Below are positions 23,968 to 35,100 of a stretch of 64,000 nucleotides of DNA, piece after piece. This DNA comes from Temnothorax longispinosus. Its lineage: Eukaryota; Arthropoda; Insecta; Hymenoptera; Formicidae. The number at the start of each line of letters is the position of its first letter. Position 1 is the first letter of the stretch. The notes below the pieces were generated by a model. That model worked only from the letters and a program-made list of their open reading frames with translations. It was not told the origin of the DNA and made no database searches. Location: positions 2,368,162-2,432,161 of the forward strand of contig NC_092369.1 of the NCBI RefSeq assembly GCF_030848805.1, given 5' to 3'. The translations under genes and the position numbers were made by a program.

Positions 23968-24656
23968 TAATATAATTAAAGGTCAAGCTCGTGTGTGTCA
24001 AATAATAAATAGGTTGCCGGCCAATAACGAGCAATGTTAGACGTTAAAATTCAAAATTTATTAATGTAACATTACAAAAGGTACGTTTCGGCAACACTGT
24101 GCCTTCCTCAGCCAATTTTAACAATTAATTGAAATGCCACGAATCATGTGTCAAGAGTAACAAATTTCCACATCGAAATTAACATACAGATAACATTGAG
24201 ATCTAAATTATTACATACTGATGAAGTCCTTAAAGTATTGGCAAGGTGTATACTTGCTGAACAAAAATTCGGAATCGTTGTGTATCAATCTTAATTAAAC
24301 GTCGAATGATAAAATCCATGATTAATTCCTCAGTCGGCAGTGAGAACGAATCGAGTCAATCTGTGATTTTTTGTCCGTCACAATCAAGAGTCAATAATTA
24401 CGATGAAAATGTAAACTGTAATCAAGAGTCAATGGTTAAAATAATTTTTTTGTAAAAATTATAAATTAAAACTTATCAACGTGGGTAAATCTAAGGCTAT
24501 TATTGCACTTATACGTACTGAGACCATAGCAAATTCGAGTTAGTAAAGTTTTCAGAAAGAACTGTATCGTGTCGAATCTTGTGTGTGACTGAGCATTTTC
24601 GTTCCGTGTCGGAATCGGTTGACAACAATGATGTAAATAGACCAATGTTTAACTCC
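23968..24656 (-). repeat. 3' pseudo-LTR of Penelope-like copy 1
   Basis: About 680 bp repeated in the same orientation at 27331-28011, flanking the ORF, as is typical of Penelope-like elements. It follows the ORF stop codon directly. The outer end meets the N gap at an AATATAATTAAAGGTCAAGC sequence that also marks the repeat start in the other copies. Confidence 0.85.
24040..24111 (-). ncRNA. Hammerhead-ribozyme-like motif (copy 1, 3' repeat)
   Basis: Read on the minus strand: CTGAGGA, a hairpin AGGC...GCC, GAAAC, a loop of about 35 bases, then ACGTC. This is the hammerhead core order, with ACGU/ACGU closing helix III. Helix I pairing outside the core is weak, so activity is uncertain. Confidence 0.45.
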
Positions 24657-27314
24657 CTATGAGTTGTTACTAAGTTCGTTTAGGATGTTAAAATAAGAAC
24701 CATCCAGCAATTCAGTGTCTTTATTGGAATTAATACCATTTTTTTGTTCTTTGATGTGTATCATCTCTGATATTAGTCTCTTGTAGTAATTCGTTTCGAA
24801 ATCTAAAATCTCCGTGTTGTTCCAATTAAAACTATGATTCAAATTAAGTATATGTTCTGTAATGACTGAATGTCTGGATGGGTCCAATTTATAATTGTTT
24901 TTGTGTTCGTTGATTCTTGTTTTCAGTTGTCGCTTTGTTTGCCCCACGTAAGAGGCGTCGCAATCATTACATTTAATTTTATAAATTACATTGTTGTTCG
25001 AGCATAATGCATTGGTATCCTTATGTGTTTTGATAAACTTGTCCAATTTGTTGAGGACTCTATACCCTATTATATGTTCTTTTTTATCGAAAAGGTGTGC
25101 TGTTTTTTCAGAGATGTTGTTAATGAACGGAATAACAATAATTTTCCTTCTATTTTCTTCCGAGTCATTATCAACATCAACATTAGTGTCAACTCTATTC
25201 GCATTTTTGTTCTGTTTAAGTTTACCATCGAATAATGTCCTTAATCTCATGTTAATTCTCTTAAAGATCAAATCTATAGGATAGCCGTTGTTCATTAGTA
25301 TGTTAATACACAATTTTATGTTCTTTGCTTGGAATATAGGGTGGGACAATAGTATGGACCTGTCCACTAAACTGTATATCGTGCCAATTTTATGACACTC
25401 TGGATGGTTCGAATAGTAGGATAGATATCTACCCGAGAATGTATCCTTGTGATACCAATCTATGTGGATAGTGTCATTAATAATATGTAATTTTAGATCT
25501 AAAAAACTCAACGTACGGTCATTTTCATATTCGATTGTAAACTTAAGCCTATCATGGTAATTATTAAATTTATCTAGGATGTATTGAGCCTTGTCACGTG
25601 GAATCGACATAATTATGTCATCAACATAACGAAAATAGAACGACAAATTGAAACCAATCGATTCTAAAATTGTTTCCTCTAAATCTTGCATAACCATGTC
25701 AGCTATAATTGGGGATAATGGAGATCCCATGGGAGTACCAAAAGTTTGTTTGTATATAGCGTTGTTAAAGTTAAAGTATGTGGATGACAAAATTAATTCA
25801 ATGGCAATTAAAAATTCTTTTTTCGGTATGTTAGTACCTTCTCTAATATGTGACCATCTTTTTTTGATACTCTCCAATGCTAGATTCAGAGGAATATTTG
25901 TAAATAACGAGGTCGCATCTAAAGATATAAGAATATTAGAATTTGAAACTTTCATACCAGAGAGCGTACTGTATAAGTCAAAGCTATTATTCACATAACT
26001 TCTTGTTTTTGGTATGTTATCAGAAATAATTTTTTGTAGAAAACTCGCAAGAGGATATAAAGCTGTGTCAATTGAAGAAACAATTATTCTAAACGGATGA
26101 TTAGGTTTGTGTATTTTAGGGAGGGCATAGGCTTTAGGCAGTGGTGCGTCGCTGGAATGCATTCTAAAATATTCTTTTTTTGAAATATACTCTTTCTTGA
26201 ACCATGATTTGAGTAAATTGTTACAGTCATTCTCAATTTGTTTTGCAGGATTTTTCTTCAAAATTGTGTAAGTATTTTTATCCTGTAACATGTTCTCCGT
26301 TTTTTGAATGTAGTATTCCTTGTTCATGGCGACTGTGATGTTGCCCTTGTCTGCACGGGTGAAAATAATATCTGGGTTGTTTTTACAAAATCTTTGAGTT
26401 ATTTTATACATGGTTAAAAGTTTTGTGTTAACATTGTTTGTGGTGGGTTTAGAGTATAAATAGTTATGTAATTGTGGGATTACAGCATTTCTAACCCTTG
26501 GTAGATTATTGATGTTGTTACGTTTCGTGTTACCTTCTATGTCTTTTATGAACTCGTGTATAGTTTTCTTTTTATTCAAGCTGTTCGGGAGGCAGAAATT
26601 GTTTCCAAACTGTAACAATTTAGTGACATCCTGAGGGATGTCCATATTAGAAAGATTGACAAACCATTTGTCATTGGTTTGTTCCAAGGGATCAAATGAT
26701 CTGTTGCTAAATTCTGATGGTTCAATAAAGGTTTCTATTGTATTGTTGTCTGGGTTACCGATCGGTTTGTTACGGACATATTTTACATTGTTAAAATTGT
26801 TATTGTTTATAATTGAAAAAAATCTAATTGCTTTCGATGAGTTGATTCGAATTAAGTTTTTATTATGAATGAGCCAATTAAGCTTTTTATTGTTGGAGTG
26901 TTTTAATCTACATTGTAGGTTTTCGAAAGGTCTATTATAGTGGACGATCATGTCATTCCAGATGTATGTAGGTAACGTATTGGATAATCTGTCGGAGAGG
27001 AAAGCGACTTTCTTATGCAAGTGATCAATTATTCTGTGTAAATCAAATATCTCAATATTCAGAGTATTGCCTTTGAACTTATCCAGTAAGCTATCCAATT
27101 TTTTCTTAGATCTTGGGTGGAAAAGACTAATTTTGTTCTTAAAATTATTATTTAAATGTGACGGTATTAGATTATTAAGTTTACATAGTTTAAGAAATTG
27201 TAGTTTGGATGTGGATTTTATAACTCTATAATTCGTGTCGATCCATTGTTTCACTAGTGTGGAAGAGTGTCTTCCAAAATAATAATGTAAACGATGATTT
27301 CTAAAGTCCCCCAT
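24657..27314 (-). CDS. Penelope-like element reverse transcriptase with GIY-YIG endonuclease, intact
   Basis: An intact 885-residue ORF starting at an ATG (27312-27314) and ending TAG. Penelope-like elements copy their RNA by target-primed reverse transcription using their own RT and a GIY-YIG nuclease. Visible marks: the N-terminal RADKGN region (about residue 320), the fingers motif ALPKIHKPNHPFRIIVSS (about 397), the core LDATSLFTNIP (about 465), GTPMGSPLSP (about 526) and the catalytic YVDD (563-566). The C-terminal GIY-YIG module has VIYKIKCNDCDASYVGQT (about 776-793) with R/H and Glu residues downstream (TRINEH, ISEMIHI). An Asn/Asp-rich linker separates the two. The ORF lies between two direct pseudo-LTRs. 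No stop or frameshift breaks it, so the copy is recent and possibly active. Confidence 0.93.
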   Translation of the reverse strand: MGDFRNHRLHYYFGRHSSTLVKQWIDTNYRVIKSTSKLQFLKLCKLNNLIPSHLNNNFKNKISLFHPRSKKKLDSLLDKFKGNTLNIEIFDLHRIIDHLHKKVAFLSDRLSNTLPTYIWNDMIVHYNRPFENLQCRLKHSNNKKLNWLIHNKNLIRINSSKAIRFFSIINNNNFNNVKYVRNKPIGNPDNNTIETFIEPSEFSNRSFDPLEQTNDKWFVNLSNMDIPQDVTKLLQFGNNFCLPNSLNKKKTIHEFIKDIEGNTKRNNINNLPRVRNAVIPQLHNYLYSKPTTNNVNTKLLTMYKITQRFCKNNPDIIFTRADKGNITVAMNKEYYIQKTENMLQDKNTYTILKKNPAKQIENDCNNLLKSWFKKEYISKKEYFRMHSSDAPLPKAYALPKIHKPNHPFRIIVSSIDTALYPLASFLQKIISDNIPKTRSYVNNSFDLYSTLSGMKVSNSNILISLDATSLFTNIPLNLALESIKKRWSHIREGTNIPKKEFLIAIELILSSTYFNFNNAIYKQTFGTPMGSPLSPIIADMVMQDLEETILESIGFNLSFYFRYVDDIIMSIPRDKAQYILDKFNNYHDRLKFTIEYENDRTLSFLDLKLHIINDTIHIDWYHKDTFSGRYLSYYSNHPECHKIGTIYSLVDRSILLSHPIFQAKNIKLCINILMNNGYPIDLIFKRINMRLRTLFDGKLKQNKNANRVDTNVDVDNDSEENRRKIIVIPFINNISEKTAHLFDKKEHIIGYRVLNKLDKFIKTHKDTNALCSNNNVIYKIKCNDCDASYVGQTKRQLKTRINEHKNNYKLDPSRHSVITEHILNLNHSFNWNNTEILDFETNYYKRLISEMIHIKEQKNGINSNKDTELLDGSYFNILNELSNNS

Positions 27315-27330
27315 TGTAGGCCTGGGTATA

Positions 27331-28011
27331 AATATAATTAAAGGTCAAGCTCGTGTGTGTCAAATAATAAATAGGTTGCCGGCCAATAACGAGCAATGTT
27401 AGACGTTAAAATTCAAATTTTATTAATGTAACATTACAAATGGTACGTTTCGGCAACACTGTGCCTTCCTCAGCCAATTTTAACAATTAATTGAAATGCC
27501 ACGAATCATGTGTCAAGAGTAACAAATTTCCACATCGAAATTAACATACAGATAACATTGAGATCTAAATTATTACATACTGATGAAGTCCTTAAAGTAT
27601 TGGCAAGGTGTATACTTGCTGAACAAAAATTCGGAATCGTTGTGTATCAATCTTAATTAAACGTCGAATGATAAAATCCATGATTAATTCCTCAGTCGGC
27701 AGTGAGAACGAATCGAGTCAATCTGTGATTTTTTGTCCGTCACAATCAAGAGTCAATAATTACGATGAAAATGTAAACTGTAATCAAGAGTCAATGGTTA
27801 AAATAATTTTTTTGTAAAAATTATAAATTAAAACTTATCAACGTGGGTAAATCTAAGGCTATTATTGCACTTATACGTACTGAGACCATAGCAAATTCGA
27901 GTTAGTAAAGTTTTCAGAAAGAACTGTATCGTGTCGAATCTTGTGTGTGACTGAGCATTTTCGTTCCGTGTCGGAATCGGTTGACAACAATGATGTAAAT
28001 AGACCAATGTT
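27331..28011 (-). repeat. 5' pseudo-LTR of Penelope-like copy 1
   Basis: A direct repeat of 23969-24649 with only a few differences. It lies upstream of the copy 1 ORF on the minus strand and presumably holds its promoter. It ends at the junction with the inverted copy 2 (AATGTTT|CGATACACACC). Confidence 0.85.
27402..27474 (-). ncRNA. Hammerhead-ribozyme-like motif (copy 1, 5' repeat)
   Basis: The same core order as in the other three pseudo-LTRs: CTGAGGA, AGGC...GCC, GAAAC, then ACGTC (minus strand). It lies in the leader of the copy 1 ORF. Confidence 0.45.
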
Positions 28012-28029
28012 TCGATACACACCTTTTCG

Positions 28030-28330
28030 ATTCACACCTTTTCGATAAAAAAGAACATATAATAGGGTATAGAGTCCTCAACAAATTGGACAAGTTTATC
28101 AAAACACATAAGGATACCAATGCATTACAGAACATATACTTAATTTGAATCATAGTTTTAATTGGAACAACCCGGAGATTTTAGATTTCGAAACGAATTA
28201 CTACAAGAGACTAATATCAGAGATGATACACATCAAAGAACAAAAAAATGGTATTAATTCCAATAAAGACACTGAATTGCTGGATGGTTCTTATTTTAAC
28301 ATCCTAAACGAACTTAGTAACAACTCATAG
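28030..28330 (+). pseudogene. 5' partial ORF of Penelope-like copy 2, internally deleted
   Basis: The bases match the last part of the element ORF (from DKKEHIIGYRVLNKLDKF onward), but the GIY-YIG centre is missing. The sequence jumps from ...AATGCATTA straight to CAGAACATATAC. The deletion endpoints share CATTA, so it probably arose by microhomology. It then reads to the normal stop and into a pseudo-LTR. A partial upstream unit in tandem is a known layout of Penelope-like insertions. Confidence 0.75.
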
Positions 28331-29017
28331 GGAGTTAAACATTGGTCTATTTACATCATTGTTGTCAACCGATTCCGACACGGAACGAAAATGCTCAGTC
28401 ACACACAAGATTCGACACGATACAGTTCTTTCTGAAAACTTTACTAACTCGAATTTGCTATGGTCTCAGTACGTATAAGTGCAATAATAGCCTTAGATTT
28501 ACCCACGTTGATAAGTTTTAATTTATAATTTTTACAAAAAAATTAGTTTAACCATTGACTCTTGATTACAGTTTACATTTTCATCGTAATTATTGACTCT
28601 TGATTGTGACGGACAAAAAATCACAGATTGACTCGATTCGTTCTCACTGCCGACTGAGGAATTAATCATGGATTTTATCATTCGACGTTTAATTAAGATT
28701 GATACACAACGATTCCGAATTTTTGTTCAGCAAGTATACACCTTGCCAATACTTTAAGGACTTCATCAGTATGTAATAATTTAGATCTCAATGTTATCTG
28801 TATGTTAATTTCGATGTGGAAATTTGTTACTCTTGACACATGATTCGTGGCATTTCAATTAATTGCTAAAATTGGCTGAGGAAGGCACAGTGTTGCCGAA
28901 ACGTACCATTTGTAATGTTACATTAATAAATTTTGAATTTTAACGTCTAACATTGCTCGTTATTGGCCGGCAACCTATTTATTATTTGACACACACGAGC
29001 TTGACCTTTAATTATAT
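28331..29017 (+). repeat. 5' pseudo-LTR of Penelope-like copy 2
   Basis: The inverse of the copy 1 repeat. It joins ACCCAGGCCTACA immediately before the ATG of the copy 2 ORF. It differs from copy 1 by a handful of substitutions (for example AAAAAATTAGTTTAACC). Confidence 0.85.
28876..28947 (+). ncRNA. Hammerhead-ribozyme-like motif (copy 2, 5' repeat)
   Basis: CTGAGGA at 28876, GAAAC at 28898-28902 and ACGTC at 28943-28947, with the AGGC/GCC hairpin between the first two. Helix I is poorly paired here too. Confidence 0.45.
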
Positions 29018-29034
29018 TTATACCCAGGCCTACA

Positions 29035-31691
29035 ATGGGGGACTTTAGAAGTCATCGTTTACATTATTATTTTGGAAGACACTCTTCCACACTAGTGAAA
29101 CAATGGATCGACACGAATTATAGAGTTATAAAATCCACATCCAAACTACAATTTCTTAAACTATGTAAACTTAATAATCTAATACCGTCACATTTAAATA
29201 ATAATTTTAAGAACAAAATTAGTCTTTTCCACTCAAGATCTAAGAAAAAATTTGATAGCTTACTGGATAAGTTCAAAGGCAATACTCTGAATATCGAGAT
29301 ATTTGATTTACACAGAATAATTGATCACTTGCATAAGAAAGTCGCTTTCCTCTCCGACAGATTATCCAATACGTTACCTACATACATCTGGAATGACATG
29401 ATCGTCCACTATAATAGACCTTTCGAAAACCTACAATGTAGATTAAAACACTCCAACAATAAAAAGCTTAATTGGCTCATTCATAATAAAAACTTAATTC
29501 GAATCAACTCATCGAAAGCAATTAGATTTTTTTCAATTATAAACAATAACAATTTTAACAATGTAAAATATGTCCGTAACAAACCGATCGGTAACCCAGA
29601 CAACAATACAATAGAAACCTTTATTGAACCATCAGAATTTAGCAACAGATCATTTGATCCCTTGGAACAAACCAATGACAAATGGTTTGTCAATCTTTCT
29701 AATATGGACATCCCTCAGGATGTCACTAAATTGTTACAGTTTGGAAACAATTTCTGCCTCCCGAACAGCTTGAATAAAAAGAAAACTATACACGAGTTCA
29801 TAAAAGACATAGAAGGTAACACGAAACGTAACAACATCAATAATCTACCAAGGGTTAGAAATGCTGTAATCCCACAATTACATAACTATTTATACTCTAA
29901 ACCCACCACAAACAATGTTAACACAAAACTTTTAACCATGTATAAAAATAACTCAAAGATTTTGTAAAAACAACCCAGATATTATTTTCACCCGTGCAGA
30001 CAAGGGCAACATCACAGTCGCCATGAACAAGGAATACTACATTCAAAAAACGGAGAACATGTTACAGGATAAAATACTTACACAATTTTGAAGAAAAATC
30101 CTGCAAAACAAATTGAGAATGACTGTAACAATTTACTCAAATCATGGTTCAAGAAAGAGTATATTTCAAAAAAAGAATATTTTAGAATGCATTCCAGCGA
30201 CGCACCACTGCCTAAAGCCTATGCCCTCCCTAAAATACACAAACCTAATCATCCGTTTAGAATAATTGTTTCTTCAATTGACACAGCTTTATATCCTCTT
30301 GCGAGTTTTTTACAAAAAATTATTTCTGATAACATACCAAAAACAAGAAGTTATGTGAATAATAGCTTTGACTTATACAGTACGCTCTCTGGTATGAAAG
30401 TTTCAAATTCTAATATTCTTATATCTTTAGATGCGACCTCGTTATTTACAAATATTCCTCTGAATCTAGCATTGGAGAGTATCAAAAAAAGATGGTCACA
30501 TATTAGAGAAGGTACTAACATACCGAAAAAAGAATTTTTAATTGCCATTGAATTAATTTTGTCATCCACATACTTTAACTTTAACAACGCTATATACAAA
30601 CAAACTTTTGGTACTCCCATGGGATCTCCATTATCCCCAATTATAGCTGACATGGTTATGCAAGATTTAGAGGAAACAATTTTAGAATCGATTGGTTTCA
30701 ATTTGTCGTTCTATTTTCGTTATGTTGATGACATAATTATGTCGATTCCACGTGACAAGGCTCAATACATCCTAGATAAATTTAATAATTACCATGATAG
30801 GCTTAAGTTTACAATCGAATATGAAAATGACCGTACGTTGAGTTTTTTAGATCTAAAATTACATATTATTAATGACACTATCCACATAGATTGGTATCAC
30901 AAGGATACATTCTCGGGTAGATATCTATCCTACTATTCGAACCATCCAGAGTGTCATAAAATTGGCACGATATACAGTTTAGTGGACAGGTCCATACTAT
31001 TGTCCCACCCTATATTCCAAGCAAAGAACATAAAATTGTGTATTAACATACTAATGAACAACGGCTATCCTATAGATTTGATCTTTAAGAGAATTAACAT
31101 GAGATTAAGGACATTATTCGATGGTAAACTTAAACAGAACAAAAATGCGAATAGAGTTGACACTAATGTTGATGTTGATAATGACTCGGAAGAAAATAGA
31201 AGGAAAATTATTGTTATTCCGTTCATTAACAACATCTCTGAAAAAACAGCACACCTTTTCGATAAAAAAGAACATATAATAGGGTATAGAGTCCTCAACA
31301 AATTGGACAAGTTTATCAAAACACATAAGGATACCAATGCATTATGCTCGAACAACAATGTAATTTATAAAATCAATGTAATGATTGCGACGCCTCTTAC
31401 GTGGGGCAAACAAAGCGACAACTGAAAACAAGAATCAACGAACACAAAAACAATTATAAATTGGACCCATCCAGACATTCAGTCATTACAGAACATATAC
31501 TTAATTTGAATCATAGTTTTAATTGGAACAACCCGGAGATTTTAGATTTCGAAACGAATTACTACAAGAGACTAATATCAGAGATGATACACATCAAAGA
31601 ACAAAAAAATGGTATTAATTCCAATAAAGACACTGAATTGCTGGATGGTTCTTATTTTAACATCCTAAACGAACTTAGTAACAACTCATAG
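29035..31691 (+). pseudogene. Penelope-like element RT/GIY-YIG ORF, copy 2, three frameshifts
   Basis: Nearly identical to the 885-residue copy 1 ORF but in three frames: 29035-29967, then about 30064-31425, then about 31401-31691. Comparison with copy 1 shows one added A in ATGTATAAAAATAACTC (about 29945), one lost A in GATAAAATACTTAC (about 30070) and one lost base in AAAATCAATGTAATG (about 31370). All three sit in A-rich runs. The catalytic YVDD and the GIY-YIG residues are unchanged. The frameshifts may be real decay or consensus errors from homopolymer sequencing. Confidence 0.9.
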
Positions 31692-32372
31692 GGAGTTAAA
31701 CATTGGTCTATTTACATCATTGTTGTCAACCGATTCCGACACGGAACGAAAATGCTCAGTCACACACAAGATTCGACACGATACAGTTCTTTCTGAAAAC
31801 TTTACTAACTCGAATTTGCTATGGTCTCAGTACGTATAAGTGCAATAATAGCCTTAGATTTACCCACGTTGATAAGTTTTAATTTATAATTTTTACAAAA
31901 AAATTAGTTTAACCATTGACTCTTGATTACAGTTTACATTTTCATCGTAATTATTGACTCTTGATTGTGACGGACAAAAAATCACAGATTGACTCGATTC
32001 GTTCTCACTGCCGACTGAGGAATTAATCATGGATTTTATCATTCGACGTTTAATTAAGATTGATACACAACGATTCCGAATTTTTGTTCAGCAAGTATAC
32101 ACCTTGCCAATACTTTAAGGACTTCATCAGTATGTAATAATTTAGATCTCAATGTTATCTGTATGTTAATTTCGATGTGGAAATTTGTTACTCTTGACAC
32201 ATGATTCGTGGCATTTCAATTAATTGTTAAAATTGGCTGAGGAAGGCACAGTGTTGCCGAAACGTACCATTTGTAATGTTACATTAATAAATTTTGAATT
32301 TTAACGTCTAACATTGCTCGTTATTGGCCGGCAACCTATTTATTATTTGACACACACGAGCTTGACCTTATT
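31692..32372 (+). repeat. 3' pseudo-LTR of Penelope-like copy 2
   Basis: A direct repeat of 28331-29010 following the ORF stop. It ends CACGAGCTTGACCTTA|TTAGG where unrelated sequence begins. Confidence 0.85.
32237..32308 (+). ncRNA. Hammerhead-ribozyme-like motif (copy 2, 3' repeat)
   Basis: CTGAGGA at 32237, then AGGC...GCC, GAAAC and ACGTC (32304-32308), as in the other repeats. Confidence 0.45.
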
Positions 32373-33300
32373 AGGTTATTAGACTTTTTTATATCCAGGA
32401 CATGTATGGTTTGTTAAAAATATCCGTTTGTTTCGCATTTAATCTTGTATAATTTATTATTTATTTGTTATGCTAATTAATCAATATTCCTAAATATTTT
32501 TTCAGATTTGCACAATGTGCAACAATAAACTCAGATTAAAGAAGAAAAAAGAATTGGACATGATATTTAATTTATAACTGATTGAGGATGGATACACATT
32601 ACGATTTATTAGAACATTAATAATTAGATAATTATTGTATATAATAATTGTATACTTGGACAGTGATTTCAATAAAATTGTATTTTAATTAAAAGTAAAT
32701 ATTTAATACACCCTTTTCATAGTATTTCTCTATATATAGTACTGTTATTATATCTCTTTTTGATTGTATCGATTGCCTTTCAAATTAAAGCGCGCGCACG
32801 ACTAGCAATATGGCAATCTGTTAGTCATCAGATCAAAGGTGCCGACACCGAGTGAGCTTACTGTTCTTTCTTATACTGTGTTATAAGTATGCATACGTTT
32901 CAAATTCGCGCACTTTTGCATGCGCGTGCGGCCACGGAGTCGGAGCATGCGCATGTGGCCACAGAGCTGACAGAGCATGCGCATGTGGCCGCGGGGCATG
33001 TTCATGGTCGTTACATCACGTCGGTATGACAGGATTCTTAACCGGAGAGCCGTCAACTTTAACGCTAAATATCTCGCTTTGCAGAGACCGCCGCATTTTT
33101 CTGCCAGATTCTTTCGTTTCGTGTCAAAACTCGTCAACTGAGCATAATTTTATTGATATTCGAGGTGCAGCGCGTATTCTAAATAATTACCCTATTTTGG
33201 ACTAAAATACCGATATTATCGATAGTTTTATTTAGATAGTATCGATATTATCGGAAGTATTAACTATCGATGTTTAAGCAACACATATGGTTACCTATTA
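32373..33300. other. Non-coding; short GCATGCGCATGTGGCC tandem repeat
   Basis: AT-rich up to about 32780, then a GC-richer stretch. Near 32917-32990 the unit GAGCATGCGCATGTGGCC occurs about three times. The plus-strand ORF over it is a by-product. No gene recognised. Confidence 0.4.
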
Positions 33301-33304
33301 TTTT

Positions 33305-33311
33305 CGCAAAA

Positions 33312-33357
<46 letters not shown>

Positions 33358-33368
33358 TTTTGCGAAAT
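33305..33368. repeat. (AT)n tract inside a hairpin
   Basis: TTTCGCAAAACTCATATAT at the left pairs with ATATATGAGTTTTGCGAAA at the right, with a pure AT run between. It could be a tiny MITE whose core expanded. Confidence 0.6.
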
Positions 33369-33384
33369 ATATATATAATGGCTT

Positions 33385-34100
33385 CAAAATCTTCAGATAA
33401 GAACCCCGATTTTTAATCGATTTTTTCATAATCGATTTATTTTATTTCGATTAATCGATTCGTAAATTCTTTTTTGCTAAATTTAATCGATTATGAGAAT
33501 CGATCTTTTTTAACGCGATGTCGCATCACTATCGCGGATCGGTCTGAGCGCGTTCGGCGAACGGTCTGGGCCTGTTCGGCGCGGCTCGGATCATCGTTCA
33601 CACCAGTACGTTCGTTCGTGTTCGGCTTGGCTCGGATTCGAGCGTGCTCAGATGTGGACCCGCTTTTACGCACTATAAAGGCGGGTGCACTAATGGCACA
33701 ACAAGTTTCTGTATGCACGACGGGGCGTAACTACAGCGTGAAACGATTATACTTGCGGACTTGACGAATGCACGACGGTGAGGATCGAACGCGTAAAACA
33801 AAGTACAAATGTACTTGATGTATGCAAGACGGCTTAGGCACCGCTTGAAACGACTCACTATTTGATACTAATGAGACCCGCTGGCCCGTTGCGGGAGCTT
33901 TTTGAGCGCGCGACGGCATCGACCAATCCGGGATTGGCAGGATCACGCGATCCAGGCATGTTGGGATCGATCGCGCGTCGCGAGAGACTTCGCGGTCAGG
34001 GGGTGACGGGGATGCGGCGCAAAATCACCTCGTTCAGAGAGCGGCTAAAGGATGGCGTTAGCGGTATCGATTTATGCTCGATCGCGACGGGTTGAAATCC
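33385..34100. other. AATCGATT-rich block then GC-rich sequence, no gene recognised
   Basis: AATCGATT occurs at least five times between 33405 and 33505. The next 600 bases are GC-rich with repeated GTTCGGC motifs. Several short frames are open but show no family features. Confidence 0.35.
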
Positions 34101-34116
34101 TGAACACTTGTGGTTG

Positions 34117-35100
34117 GATGACTTGTACAAAAAGGAATACACACTGCTGTCCAGAGTGGAAATTCTTTTTTGATTTGTAACAATCGATCGATCAATTTAG
34201 GTAAATAAAAATAGTTTAAATTTTTACTCTTCTCAATTGCTGTTGAGGCTGCAATTTTTATATTATCAAAAAATTCGTTGATTTTAATATTATCATCACC
34301 TACTTCATAAACGTAATCATTTAGTTGATCATTGCTGGAATCAATAATTTGCAAATAATTGTCTATATCAGTAGGACGCTCTTTTATTAACAACTCCACA
34401 TTTTCCCTTGATCGTTCAGCTGTTATTATTCGTTGATTTACCAATTTTACACTTACGATTGAATCTTAATAATATTGGAGGGCAACAATACACGTAAGCG
34501 AATATATTTTGATAAAATCCTGATAACTTTGGCAGTCTATCATCAAAGCGATGCATCAAAGCGATGCAATATAGAAGTCGCGTACAGGGCGTAAAGGATG
34601 ACTTTTTAAAGCAGGCCATCGACAAACCATATGGATTACATGTGCAACGTCAACCCTCACATATGTTGATATCCACAATCGTGAAACATATTCCCCCGCC
34701 GAGGCAGCATTGAAGCAAATTTCAATATATTTTTTTATAGTAATATCATTGAAAGCTTTCAAATAAGCCAATAACATTGCTCTAAAATAATCAACGACCA
34801 CTTGGATTGGCTTACGAAATTTGACTATACGTAGCCACAATTTCAACCAGTGTTCAATTGTTTCAGTTTCTTGTGACTCTGTTAGTAATTGATATGCTGA
34901 TAAAGACGTATTGTCAAAATGTATGGCAATTACGTATAAGAAAATATGAGCTGATTTTGTTTTCAGTGACCTTTTAATTTCCTAACAACATTGCCAGTTG
35001 CATCAATACTAATAGATGAAGCATTTTTATGCATATTGTGATATTGTTCATGAACACTGATTTGTTTACCTGTGCCATAACACACTTTGAAACCTTTTTT
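34117..35100 (-). pseudogene. Decayed DNA transposase (DDE-type, MULE-like)
   Basis: The minus-strand text can be followed through frame breaks. HNMHKNASSISIDATGNVV (34960-35080) is followed by KSAHIFLYVIAIHFDNTSL, then KPIQVVVDYFRAMLL, VRVDVAHVIHMVCRW and, near 34150, LPKLIDRLLQIKKEFPLWTA. The IDATG, VVVDY and DVAH motifs fit the catalytic segments of an RNase-H-fold transposase common in insect genomes. At least three frame changes make it non-functional. The exact superfamily is inference. Confidence 0.55.

Noticed and set aside
23407..24034. ORFs on both strands spanning the N gap
   Set aside because: Open only because unknown bases contain no stops.
25648..25998. Antisense ORFs inside the Penelope-like copies (also 24991-25284, 26638-26868 and their mirror images in copy 2)
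   Set aside because: Shadows of the reverse transcriptase frame, present identically in both copies.
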